Below are positions 1-12,559 of a stretch of 64,000 bases of DNA, piece after piece; position 1 is the first letter of the stretch, and every line of letters starts with the position of its first letter. The translations under genes and the position numbers were made by a program. The stretch is taken from positions 16,165,642 through 16,229,641 of the forward strand of contig NC_064548.1 of assembly GCF_023856365.1 (NCBI RefSeq). Reading direction: 5' to 3'. Below the pieces are notes generated by a model that was given only the letters and a program-made list of their open reading frames with translations, was not told the origin of the DNA and ran no database searches. The stretch is from Brienomyrus brachyistius. Lineage: Eukaryota; Chordata; Actinopteri; Osteoglossiformes; Mormyridae.

Positions 1-129
1 AATAATTGGTTCAGAAAGATAACCAATCAGACTGTAGAGGAGGTGGGTCCAAGCAACTACAGGAGTCGAGACCAAGACATCCGATTGGTTGGTCCCAGCT
101 CCTCTAGTTGCTTAGTAAGTAAAACTTCC
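1..129. mobile_element. Palindromic MITE, copy 1 (cut by window edge)
   Basis: The segment shares long blocks with 29733-29912 and 42796-43032: TTGGTTCAGA-AGATAACCAA, TGTAGAGGAGGTGGG and the end GTAAGTAAAACTTCC. The terminal inverted repeat has the form GGGAGTTTTACTTAC. The left end is outside the window. It lies in intron 2 of the exchanger gene. Confidence 0.75.
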
Positions 130-183
130 ATGAGCGTTAAATTGAGCTTTATTTCATCCTGCATCTGCCGAGGTCATTCTCAC

Positions 184-647
184 CACAGTGACAGCGTCGC
201 TAAACAAGCACTCTCCCAGTGCCAGGATATAGAGCTGCTCATTGACGCTGAGGTCCTCAAAGATGGACAGCACTGCGACGGGGTCTACGACCGAGATGAT
301 GGCGGCAAAGAGCAAGTTCTCCTGCACACTGATGTCCCTCACGCCAAAGAAATCGATGCAGCAGACGGCGTAGAGGGACAAGCCGATCCCGATGGAGTTC
401 CACAGCGTTCCCACCACCGCAACCCACATCACGGTGCCAATGTTCTCAAAGAAAGGCCTAATGGGCATAAAGTATCCAGAGTCCAGCACAATGGGGGGCA
501 AAATGTACAGGAAGAAGCCCCTGGATGTAAGCACCGCTGGGGGTCGCTCTTGTACAGAATGCATAATCCCACCTACTATCAGTCCAACGCCAATCAGCAA
601 GCACGTCTCCGGAATCCATATAGTAATCCTTTCGTAAACGTTGAAAC
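184..647 (-). CDS. slc9a2: SLC9A2/4-like exon 2 (transport core)
   Basis: The acceptor is at 648-650 (TTTTGAG before GTTTCAACG) and the donor is GTGAGA at 183-178. The exon is 464 nt and ends in phase 0 just after DAVTV, the place where NHE genes break this helix. It holds the conserved helices from IWIPETCLL to the GE..SD transport motif. A MITE ends 54 nt downstream of the donor. Confidence 0.88.
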
Positions 648-1053
648 CTCAAAACAAACAAACAAATAAATGAAAATAAGATTTCAGAACATTAAAATGT
701 TGCCGTCTTATAGACCGACAAAGCTTTCCCACTGATCGTCTGGGAAGCTGACAAACATCTAACAATACAAACACGCAGTCATACTAATATAACGATGAAC
801 GCAAATGCCACATACCGATTTTGGCAAATAACGCCAAAAGAATCCACAGCGTGATTTCCAGCGGCATCTGTATACGGCTGTAGTTGAGCGTGAACACAGG
901 CAGATTCTGCTTCTGTTGGTCCGGACCAGTCTGCGTCCCGTCCTCTGTACCAGACTGGTTCCCATTTGATACATACCCCCAGGACGCATGGACTAACCAA
1001 AACATCAGAAAAACTGCACAGCAGTTCCTCTTAAAAAGTTTGTCCATTTGCAT
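184..1053 (-). CDS. slc9a2: Na+/H+ exchanger, SLC9A2/SLC9A4-like (5' part, exons 1-2)
   Basis: This is the N-terminal part of a plasma-membrane Na+/H+ exchanger, an electroneutral antiporter. Two exons are visible: 816-1053 and 184-647. They join in phase (split Gly codon) to give 234 residues, and the gene continues left of the window. Residues 1-25 look like a signal peptide. After a short hydrophilic loop with an N-S sequon, the membrane core starts at about residue 50 ([14 protein letters not shown]) and runs through [35 protein letters not shown] and DPVAVL, all hallmarks of NHE1-5. The pattern [11 protein letters not shown] at the core start is closest to NHE2/NHE4. I see GECLFSD at residues 224-230, where the family has GESLLND, so Glu225 and Asp230 are kept but the usual Asn is Ser229. 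The choice between SLC9A2 and SLC9A4 is inference; membership of the family is firm. Confidence 0.9.
816..1053 (-). CDS. slc9a2: SLC9A2/4-like exon 1 (start codon and signal peptide)
   Basis: The first in-frame ATG is at 1053-1051 on the minus strand, with a second ATG two codons on; an upstream TTG is not needed. The exon encodes a Lys/Arg start, a hydrophobic stretch ([13 protein letters not shown]) consistent with a signal peptide, and the first membrane helix. It ends in phase 1 at a GTATGT donor (positions 815-810). Confidence 0.85.
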
Positions 1054-1059
1054 CAACGT

Positions 1060-4000
1060 CGAGGCGATATACTCTTAATTAACTTAAAAGCAATATATAC
1101 ATATATATATCGTTATAAGTCTTTACAGGATATCACGAAAGTTGAATTATGAAATACAAGCTCAAATCTATATATTGTTATAAATAAATAGCATTGTAGT
1201 CACACGCTTTTTAAACTGTTTAAGATAAACTGTTTTTTTTAATAAAACTGATTAGTGTCTGCCTTGCACATGATTTTGTGCACTAACTTCGCCGCCTTAG
1301 CGCAGTTTCGGCGTTATTACCTGTTGATCCGCTGAGCCACACCCGTCCTGGGCGGGACTCGATAATTGTCACTTTTGGAAGTACTTCAGTACATTCCGGT
1401 CAACCAGCAAGACACCTGAGATTTGAGCGCTTTTCAAAACACGGATATTTAATTACATTTTTTAATATAATACAGCTTTGTTTAAGGAAGGTTCGCCATA
1501 GGTTCTAAGCGTAACAGATAGCATATCTGAAGATACTACGGCTGCTAATAATAGGCTATGAAGTTCATACTTAAATCTGTGTAAATAAAATTTGTACAAC
1601 TTATAAAATCGAAAAAATAAGAACATACATATATAAAAGCGTATTATTCTTAGAATGGCTTTGCATATGGTATAATTATGCAAGGTATGATGACTTCAAG
1701 TGGTAAGGTGTTCATGGGAAATGTTTTGCATTATATTTATAGGTATTACTGTGCGAATAGGTGCCATTGTATGAATTTGTTTGTTTGTTTGCTTGTCTGT
1801 TTGTTTATGTATTTATTAACCTTACTTGCAAGTACCCTAAAGCTGTTTATACCCTGTACATGCAGGTGTCTTACCGTTATTTAACCTTTTCATGCATATT
1901 TACATGACATTTTATTAATAATTCTATCTGTGGTTGACTTTTATTTAATTATCTAGAGTTAGTACATTGTTTTTTGTAGTTTTGTCTTTTATGTTTGTTT
2001 GTGCATTTCATACCGCCGCCTGCACCTGTACTTTTTTGTAATTGGTGAGAAAAGCATCTTTGCTCCCATTGGGTTAAATTAGTCAATGATGCGTGATCAC
2101 CCACGGTAGGTATCAGTGTCTCACTTCTCGCATCACTTTGATAGAGGTTTTTCTCAGAATCCTATACCTCTCCATTCCTTTTCAGCTGCCCCTTATGCAG
2201 GTAGGACGGAAGCACTCGAGATCGTGCAAAGCACATGACCGTTTCAGGACCCGCCCCCACTCACTAACACAAATCAGGCCACAGTTCAGCTCGACAGCAT
2301 GTGTGTGGGAGGAAACCTGAATACCCAGAGGAGACCTAAACATGCAAAAACGGTGGCTATGACTGCACTACAGCCTGAGCTGACCAGTCTCATTAAATGC
2401 TACTCTATGTCCATTTTAACCGAAAAAGAATGTGAATGCCAACATTCATCTTAGATTTCCTGCTTTTTCAGTCTGGCTGAGGATAGAACATATTTTGTTT
2501 TTCAAGCAATGGTCAGATATACTGGCAAGAAGATCTATTATCTGTTTTGTATACATCATTCTGCATCTGCATACTGTAAAAGATAGACGGATACATTTCA
2601 TATTGCTATAATTTGTTATGTATAGTAAGAGAACTGATTAGCTAGTCTTAAGTGGATTGTTGCTTTGGTGCACCTTCTTCAGTAGTAATTCGGTGTTATG
2701 TGGCAATTTTTAACCTTCATTCTGCTGTGTATTATTTTCTCTACTAATGTTTTGAAAAATGGAAAGAGACAAATCCGCCCCTTCTCACAGATTCTCATAT
2801 ATGTGTACAGCAGACCACAGAGCAGAGGAGAAGAGCACACTGCTTCTCTGAGGTGTCGGCTTGTCTCTCTGCATGTGACTGGCTTCGTTGAGAAATGCCA
2901 TTTATTGACAATAGATTGCTATACCTGGTACCTTGATATGGTGTTATCCATCCATACATCATCCATCCATCCATCCATCCATCAAAGGAGAGCATGAAAT
3001 GGTAAAAGAAACATTCCAGCCCAGCTGTACTTGTGCAAATGGCAAATTCAGCATCATTTCGTTTCATTGGTGTTATGACATTTTCATGTTACCATGTTAG
3101 CAAACCACAACTATGATGTTGGTCGGTTGCAATTCAGTCACTGCCCCGCAATCATGGCTATACTTCATTGCTGGTACTTGCAGCATCTGGTTTCATTTGA
3201 ACAATTCGCAGGACTCACTTATTTCCACTTCAGTTCTGACCAGTGAACAGTAGGTGTCGCCTTAGAGCCATGAAAGAAAAAACCGAGCCGTGCAATTCAA
3301 AATGAAATGCTGGAACCATACTAGTATTAGGAATCGGGATATTAGGATTAATAAACACATTGTAGGGGCGTCTTGATAGAATTGTTACCTATTAAAGGTT
3401 TACCTATTGTGTTTAATAATAGTTCGAAATCATAAATGCCATAATGGGTATGTTTAATTAAACTAGTTCAATGTGTTACACTTTGTTTACCGTTACACAG
3501 GTAAGTCGTGTTATTGTTTGAGACCAGAATTTTCAAAAATCCTTTAGCCTACATTTCGTAACAAAAGATCTACAAATAAAAATACAGACATCTCCTCTTC
3601 ACAGGTCTAACAAAGTGTAATGTTATTAAAACAGGCTACTCGAATTTGGTTAACGGCTCAATCATGGAATTAAACCAGCAGCACACAAAAGACTGAAACC
3701 CAGTGTTCTCTAATAGACTGTTCCTGCATTTCCCAGTTCACGCAATGTTGAAAAATAGCAAATTAGTACCACAAGATGGTAGCATGGTTATATTTTTAAC
3801 CTAGTCAGTAGCGGATGACATAATTGAAACCGTTATCATACGTAATGAGGTATTTTTCTAAATATAGCTTTTTTTCTTTTAACGTGCTACTTTAGTTCAG
3901 TTGTGTCAATTAACGTTTTGGGAAATACAAATTCGCTGAAGGTTAGAATCCAAACCCTTTTATTAATTTTATGCATGAATAATAATTCAAGAAAGCGAAA

Positions 4001-4200
4001 ATTATAAAAATACATATTGAAGTATGGGATATGGGGTGAATTTGACGTTTAAAAACAGGTTATTTATATTGTGAGTGTCACTAAGCATATCAGGCCGAGC
4101 TGCCCAAACACTCGTGATGTTACAAAGTCACTGTCACAGAGAATCGCGGCGTATTTGCTTTAACGCATGTCAAGGGGGTCCTGGGCGTGGCCTTTGTAAG
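1060..4200. other. Intergenic region between divergent slc9a2-like and INPP4A genes
   Basis: This 3.1-kb, mostly AT-rich stretch separates two head-to-head genes. It must hold the exchanger promoter near 1060-1400. It contains a short (ATCC)n tract at 2946-2985. I see no convincing open reading frame and no RNA gene. The ORFs present (up to about 100 codons) have no recognisable motif and no splice support. Confidence 0.5.
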
Positions 4201-4270
4201 GGGCGGGCCCCAGTGACGACGACCTAGACGTCAACGCGCGTCATCTAGAGGCGGAGCGAGTGCCGTGTGA
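4195..4270 (+). promoter_or_regulatory. inpp4a: Putative INPP4A core promoter, CpG-containing
   Basis: A GC box (GGGGCGGG, about 4200-4207) is followed by CpG-rich sequence with a CRE-like AGACGTCA at 4226-4233. It directly precedes the inferred non-coding first exon. No TATA box is evident. The call rests on composition and position only. Confidence 0.5.
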
Positions 4271-4367
4271 CAGCAGAAGGAGTACATACAGCGAAATGGC
4301 TACGATTGAATAAAAACTGGAGCATATCGAGTCGCCGACATGGAGTGTGTGCCTGACCCGTAGGACT
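4270..4367 (+). other. inpp4a: INPP4A non-coding exon 1 (5' UTR) with two uORFs
   Basis: The exon is inferred from the CpG-rich promoter and a strong donor (ACT then GTAAGT at 4368). The 5' end is approximate. It carries two complete short upstream ORFs: 4296-4313 (MATIE-stop) and 4340-4363 (MECVPDP-stop). Both close before the donor, so neither fuses with the main frame. Confidence 0.5.
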
Positions 4368-7300
4368 GTAAGTGCATTTCATAACATTGACAATATGATT
4401 TGAAAATTCTGCACGTAATCTCGAAATAGGCGATGTACGGCTTAATTCACGGTAGCTTTGTTTACTGTAGTAAAATCATTCAAATCATTAAGCACCACAG
4501 ATAGAGTTATATTTTTATTGTTATTTTTACCATCTAATATTACCGTTATTAATTTATTATTGACGTGCTTGATTTGTGCATTTATTTACATGTTGTACCA
4601 GACATCATTGACTCGTTAAAATTATTTTTATATTACACGTAATATTACTATACCGGGCATGAAAACTGAAATATCTTCATAAAATGCATAAGCAAAGTTG
4701 ATTTCCCTTTCCTTAACATTTTTATGTGTTCCTTTAACATTTTGCACAGCGAAGGATAGGCATTGTGATACTGCGGAAATGCAACGGTTTCGATAGACTT
4801 CCAGTATTTCAGACGGGAGCCGATTGATTCTCAAGCTATATCCGTTTACATCACTGGGATGAATAGTGGGGAATAATTAGCCGACGCTTTTGAGTATCCA
4901 GGATGCGCATTATGCAGAATAAGCGGTGCGCGGGTGGAACATGATGCACCAGACTGTCCAATCTCATTTTAACACTCCCCCCCCCCACACCCCCCCGGAG
5001 ATCTTAAAAAATACACAGACTGTAATATGTCGTCTTAACGCCAGAGCTTGCACCCCCTTCCCTGCTCTGTTTTATTTGTATACTGAGCTTACTTTTCTTG
5101 ATTGAGCTTTATAATGGATCTATCACTTTTGGAGGGTTCATTGCACTTTTGTGCTTTAGTATGTTGATTGCAACTGTAACAAAAAATACACGTAATGTAA
5201 ACAGACTTCGTATTTCACAGAACGGGGTATACATGTATGCATAACCTTATGATATCCCAGATGGCTCATCATCCACTAGGTTGCTGGTGTGACGAATACA
5301 CATGAACGGTATCTGTGAATTGAAGGATTCTCACCTGACAAGTAGGCCAATAGGTAGCTGATGTCAGGTGCTGGAATATAAGGCTACAAGTTCGGGTTTG
5401 AAAATCGGGGTTAGCCGGAGTGTGGGTCCTGCACAGGGCTTGCGCAGAGTTTGAGCTTCGTTAGTGGGTCACTCATCTCCCTAGATGGGAAACCCAGAAT
5501 TGTACATATGCTTTGAGAAATGAGGGTAGCTTTTTAATTCTGGTGCCAGACCCTATTATCACTCATGTGACGACCAGCAAAGTGACAGTAAAACCAATAA
5601 AATCATGGTTGTCTGCTTTAATGCCAATGAGAAGTCCTCCCTATCTCAGACCAAACAATGCTGGATGATGCAGTCAGTGAATCAGTCAAGGGACTCAAGA
5701 TAGGGCAAAATGTCCTGGGATAACAGGCCTCTGAGTTTGAGTGATAAAGCGGATATGGTGCTCAAACTGCAGGGTCACCTGTAGGTAACGTGAGAAACAT
5801 CCCCATGCAGCCTTGCCTTCTGTAATATCAGCCTGTTTCAGGGACTGGAAGTGCAGCACTGTAGAACAGAAGTCATGAACATAATTGTGATTGAGCTTAT
5901 TAAACAGGACTCACGGTGGATTTAGTCTGGTTCGGCTGTAACGTGTTTGAGAAGGTCAGTGGCATCAAATCAAATGCATAAAGAAAGAGTCTGAGTTGAT
6001 TACAGTTTTTAAATTACTGTAAAATACCCGTTATGGTTAATGTTAACTGGTGGTTATATTATATTATTATATATGTGTGTGGCTCCTGTAATCAGGTTTA
6101 TGTCAGAGTGATGTACACGTTTCTAAGCAGCATTAATGTGTATTTGAATGTTTTATGTTGTTAATTATAGTTTGCAATGGCCTAATTCCCCATTCCAATA
6201 AAACAAGGTTATTACTCTATGTTATTTTATGCTTTCTTTTACATTATTTAAACTGAAGGCCAGTATAAGGGCAAAACTGCATGCTGAGGGACACTAAAAT
6301 AAGATGAATCTTGTTTGTTTGCTTGTTTGTTGTGTGGCCACCAGATCAGTGGAGTCTGAAAGGAGCGATAATGCAGCTTAGCTTTCCTGGGGAACGTGCT
6401 CCAGCTGCAGCCCATGTGCGTAGCAACGCTGAGCGTGGGGGCCGCAGGAAACCGCAGAAGTGCGGAAATGAGGCGGCGCCCCCTCCCTCTGTTTTCGCTT
6501 TTTCAAACATGGGCATTAAGCCCCACAGCTACACACCCCCTCTCTTCCTTGTACACTCACACCCCTCGACCCACCAAACATGCTCCTCTAAGCAGGTGTC
6601 TGTGAGCCCCTTGCAGTCTCGTTATGAAGTCCGTGCCTATGGGTGGATTACATGATTAATGAATGTTCCTATGAATTTGGTGTTTCGGCTCATGGCCGAG
6701 TCTGGTGTGTCGTTTTATCTCACCCTGAGCTTTCGTTTCACAGTGCACAGATCTGTAAGTACTGTGAGCCATGTTCTGCTATATCACTGTGGTGTGGTCC
6801 TACTTTATGTTTGAAGACTGGTGCCCTCACCAGGATTAAGCAAGAGCGTGTGGCTACTGTATGTCTTCTGTGCTCATCTTCTCATATGGTCATATACTAG
6901 GCTGGTGAACAGGGCCTGTCTTTGGGTGAGGTGAGACTTGCATGTATTTGTGTCCCTGACGTTTGGGCACAGTTGCTGTATTGTGGCCTGGGTAGAGGCC
7001 CTGGTGCATTTGCTAATGTCTTAAACCTATGAATGGCAATGGTGATGGGGTGGTAGTCTGGAAAAGTGTGTCCGTCAGGCTCTGATCAGCAGTGTTTTAC
7101 TGGTGCATATGTGTGAATTGAGCAGGGTTAATTCCTGGAGCAAATGGGGGTTTAAGGACCCAACCCTAAAACAACTCTGCGGACCCTGGGATCTGATCCG
7201 GCAACCTTCCCGATCGCAGTGTCCCACCCTGCTGAACCACACATACTCACCTTCTGTTTCTCTCCCTCTTTCTCAGTCACTGAGTCTTTACCTCCCTTTG

Positions 7301-7683
7301 CCTCTTGGGCTGTGTTTCTCTCTCTCGCTCATCGCGGACCCACAGCGGGGATTGAAAATCACGATGGGGTCACTTGGATTGCGGTTCCCGTCCCCCCCAT
7401 GTGTCACTAGTGTGACAATAAAGCTGGATGAAGAGCTAAAGAGTCTGTCCTCTGCACTCATGGTCCAGCCCACTGTGGCCAGATGGGAAGGTTGCTGTGT
7501 TCTTGGCATCTGGTGTCACTCTACACCGATGCGTTGCTGGCAATGACTGATGGACTCAGAATTCCCAGGCACTTGGGAAGTAGAAATATCATACATGCTC
7601 TATTGGTACAGCATTGCTGGTTAGCATGATTGCTAGTTAGCGGTGGGCTGAGAGTGTGAGGCTGAAACGTCACTAGTTTTATT

Positions 7684-8640
7684 TTACAGTTTTTCTCAGT
7701 CACTTTGGTACATTTCTCAGATCAGAAATGAAATTCTCATAACTACTTGTACAACCTCCACTTCTTCGAGTCACTTGTGCGCATCATAAATGCAAAGTCT
7801 CATTGTTTTGGTCAAATTGCACATGTTTTGGCTCAGTCATGCAAATAGATATGTACAATCGTCTGCTGATTCCTGCATTATCAGTCGTTCATGTCATGTT
7901 GGTCAGAATATATTATAGTAGTACTGTACTCTGTTGAATAGTCTTACCCCCAAAAACATTTAGGCGTTAGTTTGTTTCATAAGTCATTATATGCAAAATG
8001 GTTGAACCAGTTCTCATAATCAGTCAAGCATATTCTCTATACATCTCAATTACAGTTTTTTTTTTCTTTTTAAATAAATGTGTTCTAAATTGATTAATTG
8101 CTATCAGTTTAATCTTGACTTTCACCAATGGGGGAATGTTTAAAGTTTTAATTTGACCAGTGATCAAGCAGTTATCTAAAATAGCTCAGAGGTAGATCTC
8201 ATGAACCTTCAGTTGGCAGCATATGTTGACAGAGCACAACACAGTGTTGCAATCTGGCAGTGGAAGAACAACAAGGAAATGAACAGAGTCAAAAGCCGGT
8301 GAGAAGAAGAGGAGTGAGGCTGCAGGGTGGAAGGGCAGGGAGGCAAAACAGCGGAAGAGGTAGAAGTGGCAAAAAACAGAGACGTGTTCCTGATGAAATA
8401 CTGTAAGGACCACAATTGAGGACCATGTCCTCAATCATAGCCTTACAGTGGCCAAGGCTGGTTGAAGACTACAGCCGAATGTTGGTAGAACATCTGTGTC
8501 TTCAACCATTTAAACATTTTCGCAGAGAATACAGTTATACAGCCCAAACGTGTACTGTGCAGCAATACTGTGTACTGTTTCACTTGCGTTTCATAGTGTA
8601 CAGAAGATATATTTTATTCAGTTACACACTGTACATATAA
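7684..8640 (+). mobile_element. Degenerate Tc1/IS630-like transposon, transposase N-terminal remnant
   Basis: The left end carries a terminal-repeat-like TACAGTTTTTCTCAGTCACT at about 7684-7705. Between about 8280 and 8540 one frame reads a Gly/Arg-rich start, then EDHVLNHSLTVAKAG, RLQPNVGRTSVSSTI and TFSQRI, broken by stops. This resembles the helix-turn-helix region of a common fish Tc1/IS630-type transposase. The right end was not found. Confidence 0.6.
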
Positions 8641-8844
8641 TGTAGCACGCACCCATTTATTTGCATGTTTATTGTGTGTTACAGTATATGTACGGTATGT
8701 GTAATTCTACTGTTGAAATTGTGATATATGCCATGCAGAAGAAGTGGGTCTTTGTGCATTTACAATCATCGTCATCAAAATCTTAGCCATAGATTACATT
8801 GGTAAATATATAAGAGTACATTGTTCTCTTGTCAACATGGCTAA

Positions 8845-10745
8845 TAGGGCTGAACAATTTGAGGAATATACCTAATTGCGATTATTCTGACAGGTATTGC
8901 GATTATGATTTGATTTGTAATGTAATATTTATTATTGGTCAAGCTTCAATTCAATAATCAGCGTGTAATAAATTAAAAACATCTGACACAGCATTACTAC
9001 ATAGGGTCCCATCGGAATAATAACTGGTCCATATTCTAATGTAAGGACGAGAACTTAAAGAAATTAATTGCTACCAACATGTATTCGTTAGGGGCAGCAT
9101 GGTGGTGCAGTGGTTAGCACTCTGGGGCCCAGGTTCAAGTCTCCGCCTGGGTTACATGTGTGTGGAGTTTGCATGTTCTCCCCATGTCGTCGTGGGGTTT
9201 CCTCTGGGTAGTCCGGTTTCCCCCCACAGTCCAAAAACACGCTGAGGCTAATTCGAGTTGCTAAAGTTCCTGTAGGAGTGCATGTGTGAGTGACTGGTGT
9301 GTGACTGTGCCCTGAGATGGGCTGGCCCCCCATCCTAGGTTGTTCCCTGCCTCGTGCCCATTGCTTCCGGGATAGGCTCCGGACCCCCCGCAACCCAGTA
9401 GGATAAGCGGTTTGGAAAATGGATGGATGTATTTGTTATTTTTGATAAAAATTAGCAGAGATCAATCAAACATAAATCTCTCACAAAAGCTGTGACTATG
9501 TTAAGTTAAATAAAGTAAGAATGAAAAACAATTCCTGTCGAAGAAAAACAATTGCGATCTAACGCTGCTTGGACCCCTAATAACGCTAGAACCGTTTTTT
9601 TCCCTCGCCAATAAACGCCAAACAAGACGTACATTGGCGTATGCAGTCCTTTTGTTTTCGCTAATGTGCCTTTAGTGTTAATATCAGTAGCGAATCTGAC
9701 ACTCTCGACCAAAAAGCCGTAATGTTTATAACGGAGTGGCTGTTCTTCCCTGAAATCTTAAAGTTGAAAAGTTTTCAAATTAAGTATGCATTTTATAAAA
9801 TGTCGAATGAATAGACTTAGTTTATTGTAGTTTACCCCTTTTAACAACTGTATAATGTTACAATTTAACTCAGATGAAACAAAAAATGTACGTTTTCAGG
9901 GTTTCAAACTCTCACGCATCTGGCATGAATCTCATGCTTTCAGACTCTCATGACCATGCATGAAATCTGTATTATTCCAATATAAACCTAAATTTAGATG
10001 CATCAAAAGCATTATGGCAGTTTCCCAGCCCTACAGACTATTTACAAGCTAATAAAATTCTTACATACATGTGTACATTACATTGTATGTGTAAACTTGT
10101 TTCGAACAGGAAATCTCACTCCAGACACCTGCTGACCAAAGTTAGCAACCCTGCGTTTTTTTTAATAAAAAAGTAAAATTCAATGTTTTCAGCAGAAGCG
10201 TCTTGTCCATCCGTTTGCCTTGTTACTTTGACAAATACAAAACGAATATGAGAAAATATTACGTGCCACTTTTTATATCTTTTCGATATAATAAGACTCT
10301 GCTGCTGCGAGGGCTACTGTCTCATTTTCTTGATGGGTTAGCAGGATGTTAATATGACAACCCATTAACGAAAGCAAAAGGTGTAAAACGCCGAAGTATG
10401 TCACCGCTGGCGGTTAAAAGGAGGTCGCGGCGGTTCTGTTGATAATAGGACCTTCCTGAAACAATCTCTGATCATGAAATGTATAGGTAATTCATTTATA
10501 GCTCAGCAGCAGACTCAGTATTTTTCTCACGCTACGAACGTTTCACGCGCTTGCTGTTTGTGGGCACGTGAGGAGCACGGCACTTCTGATTGGTGAGAAT
10601 GACTGACAGAAGGCGGATGGCACGAATTTGATAAAACTGTTCTCAGGACAGTTTTAAACCTTGGGTCAAACGTGCTGTGTAATGTATATCCTAAACCGCT
10701 GCCTTTGCGATTTTGATTTTAAATTCGATTAGTCGTTCAGCCCTA
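8845..10745. mobile_element. hAT-type element with perfect 8-bp target-site duplication
   Basis: The termini are TAGGGCTGAAC at 8845 and GTTCAGCCCTA ending at 10745. They are flanked by the exact 8-bp duplication ATGGCTAA (8837-8844 and 10746-10753). The length is 1901 bp. No transposase frame is recognised, so it is a non-autonomous or decayed copy. A retro-repeat is nested inside it. Confidence 0.9.
9091..9428 (+). repeat. Retro-repeat ending in (GGAT)n, nested in the hAT element
   Basis: The 338-bp unit begins GGGGCAGCATGGTGGTGCAG and ends in AAAATGGATGGAT. It is flanked by a 10-bp duplication, GTATTCGTTA (9081-9090) and GTATTTGTTA (9429-9438). The family is abundant in teleosts; a short tandem 3' tail is typical of RTE-type LINE or dependent SINE elements, but the exact class is inference. 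Confidence 0.8.
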
Positions 10746-12559
10746 ATGGCTAAACGAGAGAAAGTTACAGGGTTTGCGGGTGATCCATCATGCGGTGCTG
10801 TTTGTATGAATTGTTTAGAGAAATGCGCTTAATGTTTTACAGCGACTGAGAGAAACTCAATATCTTTATCATGACTAACCTTCTGATTGCTTATCTGGAA
10901 CAATTTACAATTTTTGAAATTATGCACAGCTGGGTACTCTACTACAGCAGTGTGGATTAAGCCCATCACAGTTTATTGGGATTTTAATGGGCAGTCTCCA
11001 GGGTTTAGTCTTCTGTATACCTGCTAGACTGTGGTCTACTCAGGAAATAGAGGCTGACTTGTTTTTGCAGCCCACCACTGGCATCCAACTGCTTGTGTAC
11101 CACCAAGCTTCAGTATCCTGCCTCTATGAAGCTGATGCTTCGCAGTGCCTTTCAATTCTGTTAATGCATTCAAGTATGCAAATGAAGCACAGAGCCATTA
11201 GCTCATTTCCAGCACTTATGCTTTTGCACATCATGTGACCTGAGATGAGTGATGAGGAGTATTCACACTGCTGATTCTCACCTCTCTGCTCTAGAGGAAG
11301 AAAACTGAGACAGGTCTTTTATCCCCAGAGTTGCCGGTTATTATGAATGCTTGTTTCTTGCATGAAATTTGGAAAAATTCATCATTTTTTTAACATTATT
11401 ATGAAAGGTTATTTTTAAAATGTGGGAGAACTGTAACTTAATTTTGCCATTGGGAAACCAGACGCTCTAAACGAAAAAGCAAGACATTCTGGGCAAATTC
11501 CATTTATATGGTTGCCAGGACATCAACTAGATGGAATTTGATGATAACAGCAACAACAATATTGATAATAGCATATTTTTTAAGTCATCCATAGCTGGAT
11601 GTGGCAACTTTTGACTAAAATGTAATTATTAGTGTGGTGTTTTCATATTTCTATTCCAAAACTCCATCATTTCTGCAAGATGCACAACAACTAAAGTGCA
11701 GGAATTAAATTCCCTGCATGTCTGATATGCAAATGTCACCAGGACGATCCTGAAATGACACGTCGGTCTCCTGGGGTGTCCATGAGGATTTCACAAACCT
11801 CTCTGGCTCTAAATGGCACCAGTCAGCAAATTCCACCCGGCTGAATGCTGATCTCACGCCATCTCATCCTACAAACATCATTCGTTATCTAGTGCAAATT
11901 CAGGCTCCTGTTCAGATTTACAGTACTTGCGCTTGGTGTGCTTTTGATGTTCTGGGATATGAAAGAGTGAAACCACTGTCCATTAAAAGCAGAAGTAAAA
12001 TGATTTTAGTGACAGAATGGTTTTGTCGCTTGTTCACAGCCGCGTCTAGGGAACCAGGCTGGTTGACAGCACCGAGCACCTTGTGAGATGCAGCCTTTGA
12101 CTAGCGTTCACACTGATAGGGTGCGATTCAGTCTGACTACGCTGCTGGTGCCCACGCCACACGACGGAAGTGAAAATGGGGGAGGGGGGGGGTCACTTGT
12201 GAATTCCCGCTTAAGTTGTCCTCTCGGCACATTGGACAATAGCCCTTGATAGAGTAGCCAATCAGCAGGTTTCTTTGACCCTGCCCCCAAATGGTTTCAG
12301 CTTGGCTGGAGGACAGGTTGTTTTCAGACTGCAGAGGCAAATCCTCCATGTGGTCAGCAGCCCCACTACACCCCCCCCCCCACCCACCTTGCTGTGATGC
12401 GCTCAGTCCACAGGATATGATGATATGCACTGGCAGTGCCTGGGGGGTGTGAGGGGGGACTTTCTGATTCTGCTTCAGTTTTGGGGAAGTGTCATAAAAC
12501 ACAGTCGTAAACATTGCCGGTGAAAAATGTTTCATAAAGGTTCTACATGAAAAGCATCA

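Noticed and set aside
1285..1345. A tRNA-like start (GCCGCCTTAGCGCAGTTT) upstream of the exchanger
   Set aside because: It resembles the first part of a methionine tRNA, but no matching acceptor stem or B box follows; at most a SINE relic.
2093..2320. Short plus-strand frames in the slc9a2-INPP4A intergenic region
   Set aside because: No motif, no splice context, and a length expected by chance.
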